Shown: in pieces, positions 42,325 to 50,142 of the stretch
How the letters are laid out: each line of letters begins with the position of its first letter
Position numbering within the stretch: the stretch's first letter is position 1
NCBI GenBank assembly: GCA_963760375.1
Contig: CAVXCS010000002.1
Span: 62,001 to 126,000 of the forward strand
Direction of reading: 5' to 3'
From: Pelagihabitans sp963760375
Lineage (GTDB): Bacteria; Bacteroidota; Bacteroidia; Flavobacteriales; Flavobacteriaceae
Length of the DNA stretch: 64,000 bases
Program-made: the position numbers and the translations under genes
The notes under the pieces: model-generated
The model's input: only the letters and a program-made list of their open reading frames with translations
What the model was told of the DNA's origin: nothing
The model's database searches: none

Positions 42325-42332
42325 TACCTTTG
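42325..42332 (+). promoter_or_regulatory. Candidate -7 box of nagB
   Basis: TACCTTTG matches TAnnTTTG and lies 30 bases before the ATG at 42363. It falls upstream of, and so argues against, the open-frame start at 42330. Confidence 0.5.
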
Positions 42333-42362
42333 TGGCATCAAAAAATCTCTAAAATTCACAAA

Positions 42363-44306
42363 ATGGCCGATACTTCCACAAAACCCAAACTGATGAACTA
42401 CCCAATGGACGAAGAATCAAAAAAATTCGAGAAAATCAACACCATCATCCATGAGAGCTCACAAGATGCCTCCTTCTTTGTAGCCAATGAAATTGCCGAA
42501 TTGATCCGGCAACGCCAAAAAGAGGGAAAAAATATGGTGTTAGGGCTTGCAACGGGCTCTACCCCTACCAAGGTCTATGAATTCCTGGTTAAATTTCACC
42601 TTGAAGAAGGCCTTAGTTTTAAGAATGTGATCAGCTTCAATCTGGATGAATACTATCCCATTTTGCCCGATTCCATACATAGTTATGTTCGTTTCATGAA
42701 CGAACATCTTTTCAACCATATCGATATCAAGAAGGAGAACATCAACATACCCAATGGAAATTTGGACAAGGAAGATGTGCGGGATTTTTGTGCCGAATAC
42801 GAAAAGAAGATCGAGGAAGCAGGGGGCATCGACATCCAAATCTTGGGTATAGGCAGGACGGGTCATATCGGTTTTAACGAACCTGGATCCTCCCTGAAAA
42901 GCAAGACCCGGATGGTGCGGCTCGACCGCGTAACCCGATTGGATGCGGCCAGTGACTTCTTCGGGTTGGAAAACGTCCCTTCCAAAGCGCTGACCATGGG
43001 CGTTGGCTCGATCATGGCAGCGAAACGCATCATATTGATGGCGTGGGGCGAAGGGAAAGCAGGCATCATCAAGCAGGCCGTCGAGGGCAAAATTAGGGAA
43101 TCGGTACCCGCTACCTTCCTACAGGAACATCCCAATTGTGATTTTATCATCGACCATGCCGCAGCTTCCTCCCTGACCCGTATCTGTACCCCTTGGTTGG
43201 TCAGTGAATGTGTCTGGACGGACGCATTGATCAAAAAGGCGGCCATTTGGCTCTCCGAAAAAGTGGATAAGGCCATTTTGAAACTCACCAATGAACATTA
43301 TAACGAACATGGAATGGGTAGTTTGGTCGCCGAAATCGGTTCTGCCGAGCATATCAACCTAAAAGTATTCAATCACCTGCAACGCACCATCACCGGCTGG
43401 CCAGGAGGCAAGCCCAATGCCGATGACACCAACCGGCCCGAACGCAATTCGCCCTATCCGAAAAAGTCGTTGATCTTTAGTCCGCACCCCGATGATGACG
43501 TCATTTCGATGGGCGGGACCTTATTGCGACTGGTCGACCACGGACATGAAGTACACGTTGCTTATCAAACTTCGGGAAATATCGCGGTATTCGATGATGA
43601 GGTAATCCGGTTCATGGATTTTGCCACCGACATCCAGAAAGAAAACAAGACCCTGAGGGAAGAATTTAAAAAAGTTCGGGAATTCTTGAGCAACAAGTCC
43701 CCTGGTGAGGTCGATAGTCCTGAAATACAACGTTTTAAAGGCTTGATCCGAAAAGGTGAAGCCCTGGCCGCCTGTAGATACTGCGGCGTCGATGAAAAAA
43801 ATGCCCACTTTCAGAATCTCCCCTTTTATGAGACCGGAACGGTCAAGAAGAAACCGCATTCCGAAGCCGACGTTCAATTGACCTACGATTTATTAAGCCG
43901 GGTCAAACCCCATCAAATCTTCGCAGCAGGGGACCTTTCCGATCCGCATGGCACGCACCGCGTTTGCCTCCAGATCATTTATGAAGCCCTTGACCGATTG
44001 GTGAAAGAAGGTGCTGAATGGATCGATGACTGCTACTTATGGCTGTATCGTGGCGCTTGGCAGGAATGGGATATTGCAGATATGGAAATGGCCGTGCCCA
44101 TTGGCCCCAAGGATATGCAAAGAAAGAAAAACGCCATTTTTAAGCACCAGTCACAAAAAGATGCGGCCATGTTCCCGGGTAACGACGATAGGGAATTTTG
44201 GCAACGGGCCGAACAGCGAAATATGGATACCGCCCGAAAGTACAATTCCCTTGGAATGGCCGAATATGAGGCAATGGAAGGCTTTGTGAGGTACAAGTTC
44301 AAATAA
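42363..44306 (+). CDS. nagB: Glucosamine-6-phosphate deaminase fused to PIG-L/LmbE deacetylase domain
   Basis: The protein has 647 residues and two domains. The first (about 20-300) is NagB, which converts glucosamine-6-phosphate to fructose-6-phosphate and ammonia. It has LGLATGSTPTKVYE, the catalytic Asp95 in FNLDEYYPI and GIGRTGHIGFNEPGSS with His168 and the following Glu. The residue matching Asp141 of the E. coli enzyme is Thr166. The second (about 370-600) is a PIG-L-type deacetylase with the zinc motif SPHPDDDVISMGG (His375) and DLSDPHGTHRVC. This layout occurs in other Bacteroidota. A bifunctional role, deacetylating GlcNAc-6-P and then deaminating it, would explain why no nagA is seen, but is not shown. 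Confidence 0.92.
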   Translation: MADTSTKPKLMNYPMDEESKKFEKINTIIHESSQDASFFVANEIAELIRQRQKEGKNMVLGLATGSTPTKVYEFLVKFHLEEGLSFKNVISFNLDEYYPILPDSIHSYVRFMNEHLFNHIDIKKENINIPNGNLDKEDVRDFCAEYEKKIEEAGGIDIQILGIGRTGHIGFNEPGSSLKSKTRMVRLDRVTRLDAASDFFGLENVPSKALTMGVGSIMAAKRIILMAWGEGKAGIIKQAVEGKIRESVPATFLQEHPNCDFIIDHAAASSLTRICTPWLVSECVWTDALIKKAAIWLSEKVDKAILKLTNEHYNEHGMGSLVAEIGSAEHINLKVFNHLQRTITGWPGGKPNADDTNRPERNSPYPKKSLIFSPHPDDDVISMGGTLLRLVDHGHEVHVAYQTSGNIAVFDDEVIRFMDFATDIQKENKTLREEFKKVREFLSNKSPGEVDSPEIQRFKGLIRKGEALAACRYCGVDEKNAHFQNLPFYETGTVKKKPHSEADVQLTYDLLSRVKPHQIFAAGDLSDPHGTHRVCLQIIYEALDRLVKEGAEWIDDCYLWLYRGAWQEWDIADMEMAVPIGPKDMQRKKNAIFKHQSQKDAAMFPGNDDREFWQRAEQRNMDTARKYNSLGMAEYEAMEGFVRYKFK

Positions 44307-44315
44307 TAAGTGCAC

Positions 44316-44370
44316 AATGGTCATGGGCAATCCAAAGTGAATCGCGGGTGCCCATGGCCATTTTCTTTTT
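44316..44370 (+). terminator. Hairpin with T-rich tail between nagB and the digH-like gene
   Basis: AATGGTCATGGGCA (44316-44329) pairs with TGCCCATGGCCATT (44349-44362) over 14 positions with one G-U pair, followed by TTCTTTTT. It lies inside the operon, ending 10 bases before the next ATG, so it may end most nagB transcripts or act as an attenuator. Confidence 0.65.
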
Positions 44371-44380
44371 ACAACCAACC

Positions 44381-45898
44381 ATGACGCTCCATCGCTTTTG
44401 CTTTTTATTGCTGTTGCTCGCGACCTCTTGTTCCGTCTTCAAACCCATACCGCAGCCCAAAACGGAATTTAGGGGTGTTTGGATCGCTTCGGTGGCGAAC
44501 ATCGATTGGCCGAAAAATGGCCTCGATGGGGTTCTAAAGCAAAAAAAAGATTACCTCGCCATATTGGATTTTTACGAAGCCTTGAACTTCAACGCCGTCG
44601 TGGTACAGGTACGGACGGCTGGCGATGCGTTTTATGCCTCGCCCTATGCGCCATGGTCGCGTTTTTTGACCGGAGAAGAAGGTCGTGCCCCTGATACCCG
44701 GGAAGATCTGTTGGAATGGATGATCGAAGAAGCCCATCTACGAGGTATGGAATTCCATGCATGGTTTAATCCCTATCGCGCCACTTTCGACCTAAAGACC
44801 GAACGACTGAGTCCGACACACGATTTTAACCTACATCCGGAGTGGATGCTAAAATATGGCTCCAAATACTACTATGACCCCGGCCTGCCCGAAGTTCAAG
44901 ATCGATTGGTTTCCATCATCGACGAGGTCGTTTCCAAATACGACATTGATGCCATCCATTTCGATGATTACTTCTATCCCTACAAAATACAGGATGCGGT
45001 CTTTGAAGACCAAAATTCCTTCCGGTTCCATAATAAGATCAACGCATCGTTGGAGGACTGGAGAAGGGCCAATATTGATAGTCTCGTAAAAAAGGTACAT
45101 CAGACCGTCAAAAGCAACAAACCTTGGGTACAATTTGGTATCAGTCCGTTTGGCGTATGGAAAAACAAGGCCACAGATCCCAGGGGATCGGATACGCAGG
45201 CGGGCCAAACCACTTATGAAGACCTTTATGCGGATCCGCTGTTATGGTCTGAAATGGGTTGGTTGGATTACCTTTTACCCCAGATCTATTGGAGCATGGA
45301 CTTACCAGTCGCCTCGCACAGAAAAATTATGGATTGGTGGGCCGGCCATTTAAAAAAAACCAATCTCTACATTGGTAACGGGGTATATAAAATCAGGAAC
45401 AATGCCGATAGTGTCTGGTATGACAAAAAGGAACTGCCCAGACAACTCACCCTTGCCAGAAAAACCCCGGAGGTTGGCGGCAACGTGTTTTTCAGTGCCA
45501 AGATCTTGATGCAAGATCATAGTGATATCGTCGCCCATCTTAAGAAAAAATACTACCGTCGACCCGCGCTGCCGCCCGTCTCCTCTCTGCTTCCAAATAA
45601 AGAAAAAGTCAGTCCGACCATTGTAACCTCAGCTTCCGACCCCCTTGCCTTCAAAGTGCCCGAGGGCTATCGGTACGCCATGATATATGATTCCGGGAGA
45701 AAGCAAAAAAAGGACTACCCGATGAAAAAACTGAAAAAGAAAATTTCAATTTTGAATGCAACGGAGTTGGTACTCCCCAGGTCCTATTTTTCAAAAAAAA
45801 AGCAGGTTGCGGTTTCATTTATCGATTTTTATGGTCGTGAAACCAAACCGATATTAGTACATTTAAACCAAACCAACCATTATGATCCAAAAGAATAA
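44381..45898 (+). CDS. GH10-like (DUF187) glycan hydrolase, DigH-like lipoprotein
   Basis: The protein is about 505 residues with a lipoprotein signal (FCFLLLLLATSC). The glycosyl-hydrolase-like 10 domain begins EFRGVWIASVANIDWP and includes NFNAVVVQVRTAGDAFY, GMEFHAWFNPYRAT, VVSKYDIDAIHFDDYFYPY with the likely catalytic acids, and GWLDYLLPQIYWSMD. E. coli DigH (YddW), of this family, cleaves peptidoglycan glycan strands lacking stem peptides, and the neighbouring ampG, nagZ and anmK genes support a similar role. The open frame goes back to a GTG at 44348 inside the hairpin; ATG 44381 is chosen. Its 3' end overlaps ampG by 17 bases. Confidence 0.87.
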   Translation: MTLHRFCFLLLLLATSCSVFKPIPQPKTEFRGVWIASVANIDWPKNGLDGVLKQKKDYLAILDFYEALNFNAVVVQVRTAGDAFYASPYAPWSRFLTGEEGRAPDTREDLLEWMIEEAHLRGMEFHAWFNPYRATFDLKTERLSPTHDFNLHPEWMLKYGSKYYYDPGLPEVQDRLVSIIDEVVSKYDIDAIHFDDYFYPYKIQDAVFEDQNSFRFHNKINASLEDWRRANIDSLVKKVHQTVKSNKPWVQFGISPFGVWKNKATDPRGSDTQAGQTTYEDLYADPLLWSEMGWLDYLLPQIYWSMDLPVASHRKIMDWWAGHLKKTNLYIGNGVYKIRNNADSVWYDKKELPRQLTLARKTPEVGGNVFFSAKILMQDHSDIVAHLKKKYYRRPALPPVSSLLPNKEKVSPTIVTSASDPLAFKVPEGYRYAMIYDSGRKQKKDYPMKKLKKKISILNATELVLPRSYFSKKKQVAVSFIDFYGRETKPILVHLNQTNHYDPKE

Positions 45899-47162
45899 AT
45901 GGGCATGGGCGTGGGTACCCATTCTCTATTTTACTCAAGGTTTGCCTTATGTCATGGTAGTCACCGTTTCGGTGATCATGTACAAAAAATTGGGCATAAG
46001 CAATGCAGATATCGGTCTTTATACCAGTTGGTTGTATCTCCCTTGGGTCATCAAGCCCTTATGGAGCCCCTTCGTAGATTTGAAGAGCACAAAACGCAAC
46101 TGGTTCCTCATTACACAATTGTTGGTTTCAGTGGCTCTGTTAGGGGTAGGGCTAACGATACCCACCAATATCTTTTTCATTACCTCCTTGGCCTGTTTTT
46201 GGATGGCCGCATTTGCCTCCGCCACCAATGATATTGCATCGGATGGCTATTATATGATTGGCCTCACCGAGGAAAAACAATCCTTTTTCGTCGGGTTGCG
46301 CAGTACCTTCTACAAATTGTCGACCGTCACCGGACAGGGGCTGCTGGTTATCTTGGCCGGTTTCCTTGAGAATAGATATGGTGATAATACCAAAGCGTGG
46401 TCGCTTACCATGATCTGCGCCGCCTTTCTGATGCTTTTACTGACTATTTCCAACTTTTTTGTCACGCCGAAGTTTGAGACTTCAAATGCCATTGCACTTG
46501 ACAAACCGGCCAGTTTTATGGAAGTATTCATCTCGTTCTTTAAAAAACCGGGCATGGCGGCCGCCTTGACGTTTATCTTGCTTTTCCGCCTTGGTGAATC
46601 GCAGTTGGTAAAAATGGCATCCCCCTTCCTATTAGATCCAACATCAGTGGGAGGCTTGGGGTATACCACTACAGAAGTGGGAACCATTTATGGCACCATT
46701 GGGGTCATTATGCTTACTGTTGGCGGCATCCTTGGAGGAATACTTATTTCCCGCGACGGATTGAAAAAATGGATGTTGCCCATGTTGCTATCCCTCAATG
46801 TGCCCAATGCGCTGTATGCCTTGCTCGCCATCACCAAAACCACCCATATCGCTGCCGTGGTCGGCACGGTGGTGCTTGAACAGTTCGGCTATGGTTTCGG
46901 TATCGCCGGCTTTATGGTGTATCTGATCTATATCGCCGACGGAAAGTCAAAAACTTCCCATTACGCAATAGCCACCGGATTTATGGCCCTTGGCATGATG
47001 CTACCAGGTTTGATCAGTGGTTATATGCAGGAGTGGCTCGGGTACGGCGGTTTTTTTGTATGGGTGGTCATCGCGGCGTTTCCGGCCATCATCATGCTCA
47101 AGTATATCTACTATCCCCCAGATTTTGGTAAAGCAAGTTCAAGAAATGCGGAAAATTCCTAG
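45882..47162 (+). CDS. ampG: AmpG-like muropeptide permease (MFS)
   Basis: This is a 426-residue membrane protein of the major facilitator superfamily with about twelve helices. Starting features are WVPILYFTQGLPYVMVVTVSVIMYKKLG and YLPWVIKPLWSPFVDL, both typical of AmpG. AmpG imports GlcNAc-anhydroMurNAc and its peptides into the cytoplasm. It overlaps the upstream hydrolase gene by 17 bases and the downstream nagZ by 17 bases, which suggests coupled translation. Position between a glycan hydrolase gene and nagZ makes the substrate assignment firm for an MFS protein. Confidence 0.88.
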   Translation: MIQKNKWAWAWVPILYFTQGLPYVMVVTVSVIMYKKLGISNADIGLYTSWLYLPWVIKPLWSPFVDLKSTKRNWFLITQLLVSVALLGVGLTIPTNIFFITSLACFWMAAFASATNDIASDGYYMIGLTEEKQSFFVGLRSTFYKLSTVTGQGLLVILAGFLENRYGDNTKAWSLTMICAAFLMLLLTISNFFVTPKFETSNAIALDKPASFMEVFISFFKKPGMAAALTFILLFRLGESQLVKMASPFLLDPTSVGGLGYTTTEVGTIYGTIGVIMLTVGGILGGILISRDGLKKWMLPMLLSLNVPNALYALLAITKTTHIAAVVGTVVLEQFGYGFGIAGFMVYLIYIADGKSKTSHYAIATGFMALGMMLPGLISGYMQEWLGYGGFFVWVVIAAFPAIIMLKYIYYPPDFGKASSRNAENS

Positions 47163-48723
47163 TTATCGGCAAGCCAAAGGCTTGCTTACCACCACCGAGA
47201 AGGTCGGACAATTGTTCATGCCCGCCGCCTTCATCAATGATTCGGAGGCTGAAATTGCACAATTGGAACAGTTGATTGGCAGGCACCATGTAGGTGGGCT
47301 TTGTTTTTTCCATAGTCGCGCGAGTGCCGCCACCAACTATGAAGGGAAAAAAAAGGTCGTTTACAACGAAAAGAGTTTTGAAACCCTTAGGTCTCTGGTA
47401 GAACGATATCAGAAAGCGGCCACCCATCCTTTGCTCATCGCCATCGATGCCGAATGGGGCTTGGCCATGCGCGTGGAAAACACCCCGCAATACCCGTATG
47501 CCATTACCTTGGGGGCCATGCAAGATGGAGATGACCTTATCTTTGAAATGGGTCGAAATATCGCTAAAGACTGTTTGGCCGCCGGAATCCATTGGAACTT
47601 GGCCCCTGTGGTAGACATCAATGTCAACCCCAATAACCCCGTGATCGGATACCGGTCGTTCGGGGAAGACAAGACCAGTGTGACCCGAAAGGCATTGGCC
47701 TATATCAAAGGGATGGAACGTGAAGGTCTGCTGACCAGTATCAAACATTTTCCAGGCCATGGTGATACGGAGACGGATTCACATCTGGGACTTCCATTGA
47801 TCGATAAGACCAAGGAAGCCCTGCAAGAAAACGAACTCTTTCCATTTCAAGAATTGGTAAACCATGGCGTAGATTCAGTGATGGTAGGGCATCTATCGGT
47901 GCCTTCCTTGGCCGGAGGCAAACCCGTTCCCTCAAGCATATCCAAGGAGATCATCAAAGGCGTCCTTCGCAAGGAAATGGGATTTAAAGGCGTGGTGATC
48001 TCGGATGCCTTGAACATGCACGCAGTCTCCAAAAACCATCCTAAAAAGGGCGAACTGGAATGGTTGGCCTTTGATGCGGGCAACGACGTGCTCTGTTTTG
48101 CGGAACATACGAAGGAGGCCATTGAAACCATCCTTCAAAAAGCCTCTGAACAACAGATAGAAGAAAGTTTTCAAAAGGTATGGCAACTGAAGGAAAAGGC
48201 TGTCGATGCAAGATCTTCAGAAAAAACGATTGTCCAGCAAGGAACCTTATCGGATCCTAACTTGTTGAACAAAAAGATGGCCCGTATGAGTTTGACCTTG
48301 TTCAAAGGCGATGAGTATGCCATTGCCTCCTTCCGAAAGAAGGCATTCATAAAACGATCCATACCGCAGACCGCCAATAGTCGCTTCTTTACGGACATCG
48401 AACATGGGCCTCAACTGGAAAAGGCAATGGAAACAGAACAAAACATACTTTTGGCCTTGTTTCCACGTCAGGTAAAGCCCGCGAATGATTTCGGCTTTAG
48501 CAAAAAGGAGCTGCAATCGATCAATACGCTGCTAAAAGCCAATCAGGTGATACTCTATCTTTTTGGAAACCCATATGTATTGGGACTTCTGGATATTTCC
48601 AAAGCACGGGCCGTTGTGGTCGCCTACCAAGATTTTGAAGTCTTCCAAAAGGAGGCCGCAGCGCATTTTTTAGGTACATTTAAAGCTGACGGCAAATTGC
48701 CCATAACACTTCCAAAACCATGA
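47146..48723 (+). CDS. nagZ: Family 3 glycoside hydrolase, beta-N-acetylhexosaminidase (NagZ-like)
   Basis: The protein has about 525 residues. NagZ removes GlcNAc from GlcNAc-anhydroMurNAc in the cytoplasm. Motifs are LLIAIDAEWGLAMRV, NLAPVVDINVNPNNPVIGYRSFG, the NagZ signature KHFPGHGDTETDSHLGLP with its catalytic Asp-His dyad, and GVVISDALNMHAV with the likely nucleophile Asp. No signal peptide is visible, which fits a cytoplasmic enzyme. The frame opens at 47017 within ampG; the ATG at 47146 (MRKIPSYRQAKGLLTTTEKV) is the natural start. The extra 150-200 C-terminal residues exceed the short proteobacterial NagZ. Its stop overlaps the anmK start (ATGA). Confidence 0.9.
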   Translation: MRKIPSYRQAKGLLTTTEKVGQLFMPAAFINDSEAEIAQLEQLIGRHHVGGLCFFHSRASAATNYEGKKKVVYNEKSFETLRSLVERYQKAATHPLLIAIDAEWGLAMRVENTPQYPYAITLGAMQDGDDLIFEMGRNIAKDCLAAGIHWNLAPVVDINVNPNNPVIGYRSFGEDKTSVTRKALAYIKGMEREGLLTSIKHFPGHGDTETDSHLGLPLIDKTKEALQENELFPFQELVNHGVDSVMVGHLSVPSLAGGKPVPSSISKEIIKGVLRKEMGFKGVVISDALNMHAVSKNHPKKGELEWLAFDAGNDVLCFAEHTKEAIETILQKASEQQIEESFQKVWQLKEKAVDARSSEKTIVQQGTLSDPNLLNKKMARMSLTLFKGDEYAIASFRKKAFIKRSIPQTANSRFFTDIEHGPQLEKAMETEQNILLALFPRQVKPANDFGFSKKELQSINTLLKANQVILYLFGNPYVLGLLDISKARAVVVAYQDFEVFQKEAAAHFLGTFKADGKLPITLPKP

Positions 48724-49796
48724 AATCCTATTCCATCTTAGGTTTGATGTCGGGAACTTCCCTGGATGGGTTGGACCTTGCCCATTGTCAGTTCTCGAAT
48801 ACCGAAGATCAGTGGGAATACAAGATCGTGTCACATAAAAGCATTCCCTATTCCAACGCGATGCGGACGGCCTTAAAGGATGCCATTTTTTTAAAGGCGG
48901 AAGACTTGTTGCAACTGAATAATTCTTATGGCACTTGGCTCGGCGAACAAGCAAAGTTCTTCATCGATGAACACCAATTGGTGGTCGATGCCGTTTCCAG
49001 TCATGGGCATACCACACACCACCGACCCGATAAGGGCTTTACCTATCAAATCGGTTCGGGGCAACACTTGGCAAATGCCTGTGGCCTTATGGTCATTTGT
49101 GATTTTAGGACAAACGACGTTGCGCTGGGTGGGCAAGGGGCCCCTTTGGTCCCCATTGGCGACCAATTGCTTTTCGGGAAATATGACTTTTGTCTGAACC
49201 TAGGGGGGATAAGCAATATTTCGTTCGATCTGGAAGGAAAAAGAATCGCTTACGATATCGGACTGGCGAACATGATCTTGAACCACATTACACGAAAAAT
49301 AGATCTCGACTTCGACCGTGGTGGGGCTTTGGCACGTAAGGGCGGGATCAACGTCGAGATGTTGACAAGGTTGAACCAACTCGAATTCTATCGACTGCCC
49401 CCTCCAAAATCGATTGGCTATGAATGGTTTGTTGAAAAGGTGGTGCCCATAGTGGATGCTACGAATGACACGCCCCAAAATTTATTGCATACGTCCGTGG
49501 TCCATATTTGCGAAAAAATTGGCGATCGGATAAGGCATCATCAAAAAACGAAGGGTCAAACCCTATTGGTGACCGGCGGCGGCGCCTTGAATGATTTTTT
49601 GATCGAGACCTTGCAGCATGAGCTTGGAGCAGACACCGAAGTGGTAGTGCCCCCTAGTCACTTGATCGAATATAAGGAAGCCTTGATTTTTGCCTTGATG
49701 GGTGCCCTTCGTTTGGCGCGGCGGACCAATGTTTTCGCTTCGGTAACCGGGGCAAAAAGAGATTCATCGAGCGGGGTTTTATACCTCCCAAATTAA
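48720..49796 (+). CDS. anmK: Anhydro-N-acetylmuramic acid kinase
   Basis: AnmK hydrolyses the 1,6-anhydro bond and phosphorylates the sugar, giving MurNAc-6-phosphate for MurQ. The 358-residue protein has LGLMSGTSLDGLDL at its N-terminus, AVSSHGHTTHHRPDKGFTYQIG, DFRTNDVALGGQGAPLVP, NLGGISNISF and LLVTGGGALNDFLIE. It overlaps nagZ by four bases (ATGA) and is the last gene of the digH-like-ampG-nagZ-anmK set. Confidence 0.96.
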   Translation: MKSYSILGLMSGTSLDGLDLAHCQFSNTEDQWEYKIVSHKSIPYSNAMRTALKDAIFLKAEDLLQLNNSYGTWLGEQAKFFIDEHQLVVDAVSSHGHTTHHRPDKGFTYQIGSGQHLANACGLMVICDFRTNDVALGGQGAPLVPIGDQLLFGKYDFCLNLGGISNISFDLEGKRIAYDIGLANMILNHITRKIDLDFDRGGALARKGGINVEMLTRLNQLEFYRLPPPKSIGYEWFVEKVVPIVDATNDTPQNLLHTSVVHICEKIGDRIRHHQKTKGQTLLVTGGGALNDFLIETLQHELGADTEVVVPPSHLIEYKEALIFALMGALRLARRTNVFASVTGAKRDSSSGVLYLPN

Positions 49797-49855
49797 CTAG
49801 TTACATCACAATTGCCTATCTTGGAATTTCGAAATGCAATATTAAAATCAAGCAT

Positions 49856-50116
49856 ATGCCAACCAAACAAGAGAAGGCCACGGCTTACTGGAAAGAGAAT
49901 GTAAAATACTTGTTCATACTGCTCGGGATATGGTTTGCCGTTTCCTATGGGGCCGGGATACTCTTCAAGGATACCCTCAACCAAATTAAAATTGGCGGCT
50001 TCAGACTTGGATTTTGGTTTGCGCAACAGGGCGCCATATATGTATTTGTGATTTTGATATTCGTATATGTTCACTTGATGAACAAGTTGGACAAAAAATA
50101 TGGCTACGACGAATAA
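49856..50116 (+). CDS. DUF4212 small subunit of a sodium/solute symporter
   Basis: This 86-residue protein has two hydrophobic helices (YLFILLGIWFAVSYGAGILF and QQGAIYVFVILIFVYVHLM) and the family pattern YWKENVKYLF near the start and GFRLGFWFAQQG before the second helix. DUF4212 proteins are encoded next to sodium:solute symporters and are thought to be their small partners. The symporter gene starts 26 bases downstream. Confidence 0.9.
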   Translation: MPTKQEKATAYWKENVKYLFILLGIWFAVSYGAGILFKDTLNQIKIGGFRLGFWFAQQGAIYVFVILIFVYVHLMNKLDKKYGYDE

Positions 50117-50142
50117 ACCGACCAATCAAAACTATTTTTTCT

